Positions 58,279-64,000 of a DNA stretch of 64,000 bases are shown piece after piece; the stretch's first letter is position 1; each line of letters opens with the position of its first letter. Location of the stretch: NCBI RefSeq assembly GCF_027580225.2, contig NC_073361.2:32319501-32383500 (forward strand). The letters run 5' to 3'. Under the pieces are notes generated by a model. It was not told where the DNA came from and did not search any database. It saw only the letters and a program-made list of their open reading frames with translations. The translations under genes were made by a program, and so were the position numbers. Source of the stretch: Misgurnus anguillicaudatus (Eukaryota > Chordata > Actinopteri > Cypriniformes > Cobitidae).

Positions 58279-58485
58279 TGTAGTGATAGTATATATGTGT
58301 ACAGTACAGAACCTAACCCCTAGGTGTCAGTAGCATAACAATTATCTGTAGAGTATACAGCTGAAGAGTGAGAAGACTACAAGAACACCTGTGTTGTGAT
58401 TAATGCCGTGTACCTGCTGAGTGAGCCTCACATGAATAAAAGATCATTGGTTACGCACTGTTTTCTTTATTGAAATAAGAAACAT
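58279..58485 (+). repeat. Possible LTR preceded by a polypurine tract
   Basis: GGAAAGGGGA is followed by TGTAGTGATAGTATATATG, then AATAAAAGATC near 58435 and an end near AAGAAACA. Order and spacing suggest an LTR, but no target duplication or partner is seen. Confidence 0.3.
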
Positions 58486-58496
58486 AGACCCTAGAG

Positions 58497-59164
58497 CAGT
58501 GGTTCTCAACTCCAGTCCTCCCCCCCCCCAGAATGTTTTAGATGTCTCCTTATATGAAACACCTGATTCCACTCATCAGGCTCCTTCCAGAATGGCCCTG
58601 TCCCAAATGGCACACTCCGGACTTGTGGTCCTCCTCAGAGTCCACACTTTGATGACATCACGTAGTCCAGACTTTAGGGACCCTTGATGCGAGTCCACGT
58701 GGGTGCACCTAAGTCGTATTTTGGGACAGACTCGAGCGTCACACCAGAAATAGGTTGAGAAATTGCCCGTCAGTGTGAACTCCTCCCTTCCGTCGTCTGA
58801 TTGGTCTGATTGCTCTTTCGCAAGGACTTCTGGGTTGGTAAAGTGTGCGAAACCTGCTGCAGTGCGGGCTTCGCTGAAGACCGCATCAAGGGGGCAAAGG
58901 AGGCGCTGATGAGCACACTTCAAAGCGTAAAAATGACAGACGGGACACCCTACAGACTCGTAGCCTAAGCAAGCACGCGCAATTTAAGGCCACAAGACCG
59001 AAAGTCCACATGAAGTACGCCATTTGGGACAGGGCCAATGTTTAAAACTTTTCCTTAATTAACACACTTACAAGCTGATGAACTGAATCATGTGTGTTTT
59101 ATATAAGGAGACATCTAAAATGTTCTGGGAGGAGGGGCCCGAGGACTGGAGTTGAGAACCACTG
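58497..59164. mobile_element. hAT MITE with CAGTGGTTCTCAACTCCAGT ends
   Basis: The left CAGTGGTTCTCAACTCCAGT and the right ACTGGAGTTGAGAACCACTG are perfect inverted repeats. The exact 8-bp duplication CCCTAGAG lies at 58489-58496 and 59165-59172. It is interrupted by another MITE at 58594-59036. Confidence 0.85.
58594..59036. mobile_element. MITE nested in the hAT MITE
   Basis: GGCCCTGTCCCAAATGGC and GCCATTTGGGACAGGGCC are perfect inverted repeats. AAT flanks both sides (58591-58593 and 59037-59039), a 3-bp duplication suggestive of PIF/Harbinger. The frames inside are not genes. Confidence 0.75.
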
Positions 59165-59795
59165 CCCTAGAGGATTAACAAATATACTAAAAGTTTTAAA
59201 ATTATGAAAATAATATTAAAAGTGTTAATACATACCTTCTGTATTTCAACATGGAATTTTTATAAGAGTGTACATACAGTAAACCATTCCAAAAATATAT
59301 AATTTTGTCTTTTCTATATCACAAAAACAGCTTTTATCAATTACTTTACATATTAATTGAGAGCACAATTACAAGGGTAGCATCTATGGACTCTCAGAAA
59401 AAAGGTAAAAAAAGCTGTCACTGAGATGGAACCTTTGAAAAAGGTCCTGATATGTACCATTTTGGTACAGATATGTAAATTTGAGGTACCAATATCCACC
59501 TTTTGGGTACGTTTAAAAGAAGATGCTGAAATATTTTTTAATAATTTTTTATGGTTTCACTTCACAACCTTTCGGCATGCCCATTACACTGACCTGCAGA
59601 TCCCCCGTCTCCATGTATACAAATATTCTCATATAAGTCAATTATCAATTATTTAAAAAAAACTATATTCCATTAAAAATTTTTGTTTTTAATTTCTTGG
59701 TGACTTTAATATCACACAATGAAACATGTTGTTCATACACACCTTAAAAAATGATAATAAATTGTTGTATATGATTGTGTTTTTTAAAACTACAG
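59165..59795. other. End of the intron of GTPase copy 3
   Basis: This is AT-rich intron. The last bases, TTTTTTAAAACTACAG, make an acceptable acceptor for the exon at 59796. I see nothing else. Confidence 0.4.
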
Positions 59796-61287
59796 ATTAA
59801 AGAGCCTCTTTAAGGAAAGCATCCACATTCACGATGAAAATCCTGCTAGATATCGTCTAAATACAACAACAGATAATCTGAATCAATCTAAGTCCTACAG
59901 AAAAATCAGCTTTGGTGAAAGAGACGAAAAGAAACGTCATAAAATCATACTGATGGTGGGAGAAACAGGCACTGGAAAAACAACTCTCATTAATGCTATG
60001 ATCAACTACATCTGTGGTGTTAAGAGAGAAGACAAAGTTTGGTTTGAGATCACAGACGATCAGAGCGACAGATCATCAGTTCACAGTCAGACCTCTGATG
60101 TCATTATCTATGGTGTTTATTTACAAGAAACTTCAGTTGATTTAACAATCATTGATACACCAGGATATGGAGACACTCGTGGAGCTGATCGTGATATAGA
60201 GATTGCAGAGCATTTATTACGTTTATGTACATCTGAAGATGTGATCAGTGAAATCAATGCAGTGTGTTTTGTGATGAAGGCAGATCAAAATCGACTCACT
60301 GACAGACAAGAATACATATTTGATGCGGTTCAGTCTTTATTTGGTAAAGATATTGTTGATAACATTGTGTTACTCTTCACACACTCAACTGGTGTTCGCC
60401 CTAAAAATGCCCTGACAGCCGTCAAAGAAGCTGAAGTCAAGTGTGCTGTAGATGAGATGAATCAGCCGATCTATTTTCTGTTTAACAACTGTCAGGAAGA
60501 AACATTTGATGAAGAAGAACAAACAATCCAGGATCAAGCATGGGATCTTAGTTATAAAGGAATCACAGAATTTTTTAAGTTTCTTGACATGATACAACCT
60601 AAAACCTTGGAGTTGACTCACGACGTTTTGATAATACAGCAACAATTTCGGCCAAACATCTCCAAACTACAATCCCATGTTCAAAAGATGAAAGAAAAGC
60701 AAAATAAGCTGAAACAAACTGAAGAAGATCTAGAAAAACACAAGCAACATATCAAAGAAAATAATAATTTTGAATATGAAGTTGAAGTGCCCTACAAAGG
60801 AAAGGTTGATATTGATCCTGCTGTAGCTTATGATGCAACCTGCTGCACCGTCTGTGAGGAGAACTGTCACTATCCTGGATGCTGGTGGGTGACTCCACTC
60901 TCAATGTGTTATATGATGAAAAATAATCACTGCACAGTCTGCACAAATAAATGTCACTACAGCAAACATGTCAAAGAAGACAAAATATATGAAACAAAGA
61001 AAAATATTGAGACAAGAACTAAAGAAGATTTAAAGAAGAAATATGATGACAAAATAAAAGACCGTCTCTCTATGATCAATAAGCTGAAGGAAGAACTACA
61101 GGAATTAGAGAAAGAGAAAATCAAGCTGGTGATTGAAGCTTACAACTGTGTGAAGTCTCTGGAGATGATCGCACTCAACACATATTCTCTGTTCACACTT
61201 CAGCACATGGAGTTTCTCATTGAGAAGATGAAAGAAATCAAAGAGCCTGAAAAAGCTAAAGCTCTGGAAGACATCAAGAGAAAGTAA
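59796..61287 (+). CDS. GTPase copy 3, main exon (complete)
   Basis: The open frame starts right after the acceptor CTACAG; a stop lies just upstream in the intron at 59785. Joined to the ATG exon at 51689 it gives about 506 residues. The P-loop GETGTGKTT is at about 65-73, switch II DTPGYGDT at about 130-137, VMKADQNRL at about 169-177, then FTHSTG (about 204) where other families carry the base-specifying KxD. A coiled coil covers about 286-334. A Cys/His cluster at about 359-401 (CCTVCEENCHYPGC, CTVCTNKCHYSKH) looks zinc-binding. A second long helix (about 417-475) leads to the stop. The domain is closest to AIG1/GIMAP and septin GTPases, which are membrane- or filament-associated and often immune. 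That role is only inferred here. An ATG at 59953 inside the P-loop is too late to be the true start. Confidence 0.85.
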
Positions 61288-63205
61288 AACGAGCAGCATC
61301 TGTATACATGTAAATCCCGATGATTTTAATGTGTATTCTGCAAAACATAGATAATGTACTTGCACCTAAGGGCTGTTTCATAAAACTTGATTACATTAAG
61401 TCTGGATTATTGCCGGTGGATTTTGTTTCATAAAACAAACTTGAAGTTCATCGCCGGTTACTATGGAAACTTAAACTTGGAAACTAGCCTGGTCCGGGGC
61501 AGCCTAACTGTCAGGTTAAGCCACAGTTGTTGCTTAACTAGACTTCCACTAACACTGAACTGTGAATGCAGTGATATTACAGCTGACCCTTTGACATTTT
61601 ATTTGACTTGATTAACCTTGATTAAAAATCAACTTATATATTCAATTTGATAAATTCTGTTACAATAATAATTCATACAATATAGACATGTGTTTCATAA
61701 TATGGTATGTTATAGGCCTATCAAATATTTAATATAAATTATAATCTTAACTACCCAATATAAGGATAATAGCCACAGCAGTACAATTTGAACAATTATT
61801 TTGTTAAAGAAGTGACCAAAAATGTTGCATCTAAATCCATATAATTGCAGTGTATTGATGAAATATATATATATTAATTCAGATTGTCTGTCATACAGAA
61901 AGGAGATTTAATTGGATCATTGGATTTTTTTATGCTTGGTGTGCATAGAAATGCACATTATTTTAAAGATCTACAGTATTTGTATGTTCCTCTAGTTGTT
62001 ACATTTTTCTTGAAATTTTTAAAAGTCTTTATGGTGTCTGCACGTCTGTAGGAATACAAAGTATAATGTCTTGATGGTATGCTCTTGGCATTTTGTTGTA
62101 ATGAGTTAAAACTCTTTTTTTTTGCCGGTGATCCCAGAGAAGATTTTCAGTGTCCTGCAGACAACAATTGTTCACCACACAAGTAGGGCTTCAGACGTAC
62201 AGTATAATGTGCTTATACCTCAGGCTTCTCTTCAACTGATCCTCACCCTGAAACCATTCATAAAACTCTGTTTATCTATCAACACCTAACACTACATTGT
62301 TAAAAATTCTGTAGAAATGACAATATTACTGTCAGCTGTTTGCCAGTAACTTACTGTAGATTTAACAACAGGTTATCTTATTTACTGGCAACAGTTTGTT
62401 CAAAGTTAAATGAACATTAAACATTAACAAGTCTTTTTATTTACAGAATAAAACTATAAAATATCAGCCTCATGCCAGTAAATAACATACATTTAAATCT
62501 ACATAAGTTTCTGGGAAACAGCTGCATAACTACAGCTAACAGTGTGATAATAAACCAGTGGTTTAAAATCTCTCATACTCCCAGGGTTTAACATGATGAC
62601 TTGTGGCTTTATACGCACGCATAATTTGCCATCAAAAATGTTTTAAGTAACATGTCATGTAATAATGATTGGTCAAGAATATATGTAACATATATCATTT
62701 TACACAATCATTCCTTGTACTACTGTTAATTCAGAAATGCAGATGCTGTTCACCCATCATGCTCTCAGTGACCCCATTTTTTTCTTTCAAGAACAACAGT
62801 TCATCTGCAGGAGTAAAGCTGTGCTGCTGATAGATGTCAGTGCTCTCCTCACTGCTAGTCAACATATTTGGCAGCTAACATCATGAGATTAGACACTTCT
62901 AGCATATGATTATACTTAAATCAACTACACTTCTTATGAACAATATATTCACGTTTTATTTTCACAGTTAGTTTTTTGTCCACTCAAGTTGCTGCTTTTG
63001 AAATGTACCCCCAAATAAAAATAAATAAATTTAAGTTACCTTTAAAGTTAAATGTATTAAAATCATTCATCTGCTAAATATTTATTATATAGGTTACTTA
63101 GTAACCTACAAATTGTCTTTTAAAAGTTAAGATCTGTTTTATATTTAAAAAGTAGGCTACAGTATATAAAAAAATACAGAAAAAGTAGAAGCAAAACATG
63201 ACCAT
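61288..63205. other. 3' flank of GTPase copy 3, no gene
   Basis: From about 61373 (GGGCTGTTTCATAAAAC) and from 62298 (AAAAATTCTGTAGAAATGAC to about 62500) there are blocks that resemble common fish MITEs. The remainder is AT-rich with no recognisable coding sequence. Confidence 0.35.
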
Positions 63206-63268
63206 TTATGGGGATTGAACCCGGATCGCTGAATGCGCTGTTGAGAGCCTTACCACTAGGCTGTCATT
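63206..63268 (-). repeat. tRNA-like (SINE-type) sequence
   Basis: On the minus strand CCTAGTGGTAAGGC resembles a polymerase III A box, and GGGTTCAATCCCC, about 30 bases later, a B box. The acceptor stem cannot be formed, so this is more likely a tRNA-derived SINE head or a tRNA pseudogene than a working tRNA. Confidence 0.4.
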
Positions 63269-63823
63269 TCTGAGGTTGTTTCAGACTTTCATGTGATCGT
63301 TTTAAAATAGGACAATAGATTTTAATTCAGTTCCTGCATGAAAGGATTTAATCCATAAGGACTTTCCAACTATTTTATGGGTTTGTTTATTGCAGCAGTA
63401 TTATAATTTTCAGTCAGTAGTAAATTCTTCATACATTTTTATCACAAATTACCGCTTTCTCTGTAACTTTGATTGGTTTGATCCAGGCTCGACCTCTAAA
63501 GCTGCTCAAGCTCTTTATGTTATAGCCTATATAATAACGTATTCGGCTTCGGGCAGATCCAGGCAGAATAATATTCACAGTGCAATATTTGCTACTGGCT
63601 GTATGAGTACATGACTAAAATGGCTTGTTTTTAGTCACATGTTTGTATTGAGGACAGTCACGCGTGTTTGGGAAGTAACAATGCTTTTACGTAAGTAGAT
63701 TTTTCAGTATTTCCACCCCTGCAAATATGACTCTTGCAGATATAATAGAGAGTAAGCCAACATTTTTATATTTTTCCATAAACCTTCGAATAATAACAAA
63801 AAAATGTTAAATATAGTTGTAGA

Positions 63824-64000
63824 AACGTCTTGGTTACGTATGTAACCCACATTCCCTGAAGGAAGGGAACGGAGACGTCACGTCGTGACCGACGAATTGG
63901 GAACTCGCTTAGAGAGACCAATCTGCTTCGTTTACTACTAAAACGCCAATGAACTTGGCATTGAGGTATTTGCATAATGCCGGCGCCGCTCCGCCAGGTG
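63824..64000 (-). mobile_element. Terminal repeat of a further DIRS element, cut by the window end
   Basis: AACGTCTTGGTTACGTATGT, then GGGAACGGAGACGTCACGTC and TATTTGCATAATGC, match the reverse complement of the right end of DIRS copy 2. The element therefore lies in minus orientation and continues beyond base 64000. Confidence 0.8.

Noticed and set aside
63206..63268. Functional tRNA gene on the minus strand
   Set aside because: A and B box-like motifs are present but no acceptor stem can be drawn; kept only as a tRNA-like repeat.

Overview
The window reads as vertebrate, teleost DNA, most likely from a cyprinid-type fish. It has spliced genes with canonical GT/AG sites, AT-rich intergenic DNA, and a very dense mixture of hAT, TTAA-flanked, Mutator-like, Ty3/gypsy, LINE and DIRS elements whose termini resemble well-known fish repeats. 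There are no bacterial-style operons, rRNA genes or CRISPR arrays. The species cannot be fixed from sequence alone.

The host genes I can support are three copies of one fish GTPase family: an AIG1/septin-like P-loop domain, then coiled coils and a Cys/His cluster. Copy 1 (10037-11585, minus) is broken by a frameshift inside the Cys/His cluster. Copy 2 (minus) has its main exon at 15218-16058 and a small ATG exon at 23000-23065; it stops right after the G domain. Copy 3 (plus) has the matching ATG exon at 51652-51717 and a complete main exon at 59796-61287. In both spliced copies the ATG exon is 66 bp long, contributes 29 coding bases and joins in the same phase. Between the two divergent copies, at about 46.7-48.2 kb, lies a large palindrome. 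Each arm holds a TATA box and a short exon ending in the same splice donor, pointing outward. The simplest reading is a head-to-head gene pair sharing an inverted-duplicated promoter, with introns swollen by transposons.

Layout. 1-10 kb: an A-rich possible retroviral remnant, a foldback element, several MITEs and a LINE tail. 10-16 kb: copies 1 and 2 with nested MITEs. 16.3-22.6 kb: a decayed DIRS element with inverted termini. 23.4-31.1 kb: a minus-strand Ty3/gypsy element cut by three later insertions (LINE tail, hAT, solo LTR), each with a target duplication. 31-33 kb: a TTAA MITE and a broken proline-rich gene. 33.0-45.1 kb: a nest in which a minus-strand DIRS derivative contains a 10-kb hAT, containing a mini-LTR retrotransposon, containing a second hAT, containing a near-complete but dead DIRS. 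45-52 kb: the palindrome, then a hAT carrying two solo LTRs. 52-60 kb: intron of copy 3 with a divergent DIRS end and further nested hAT/MITE elements. 61.3-64 kb: mostly empty, ending in the terminal repeat of another DIRS.

Boundaries, target duplications and splice phases were read by eye from the sequence. Family assignments rest on motif recognition, not on a database search.
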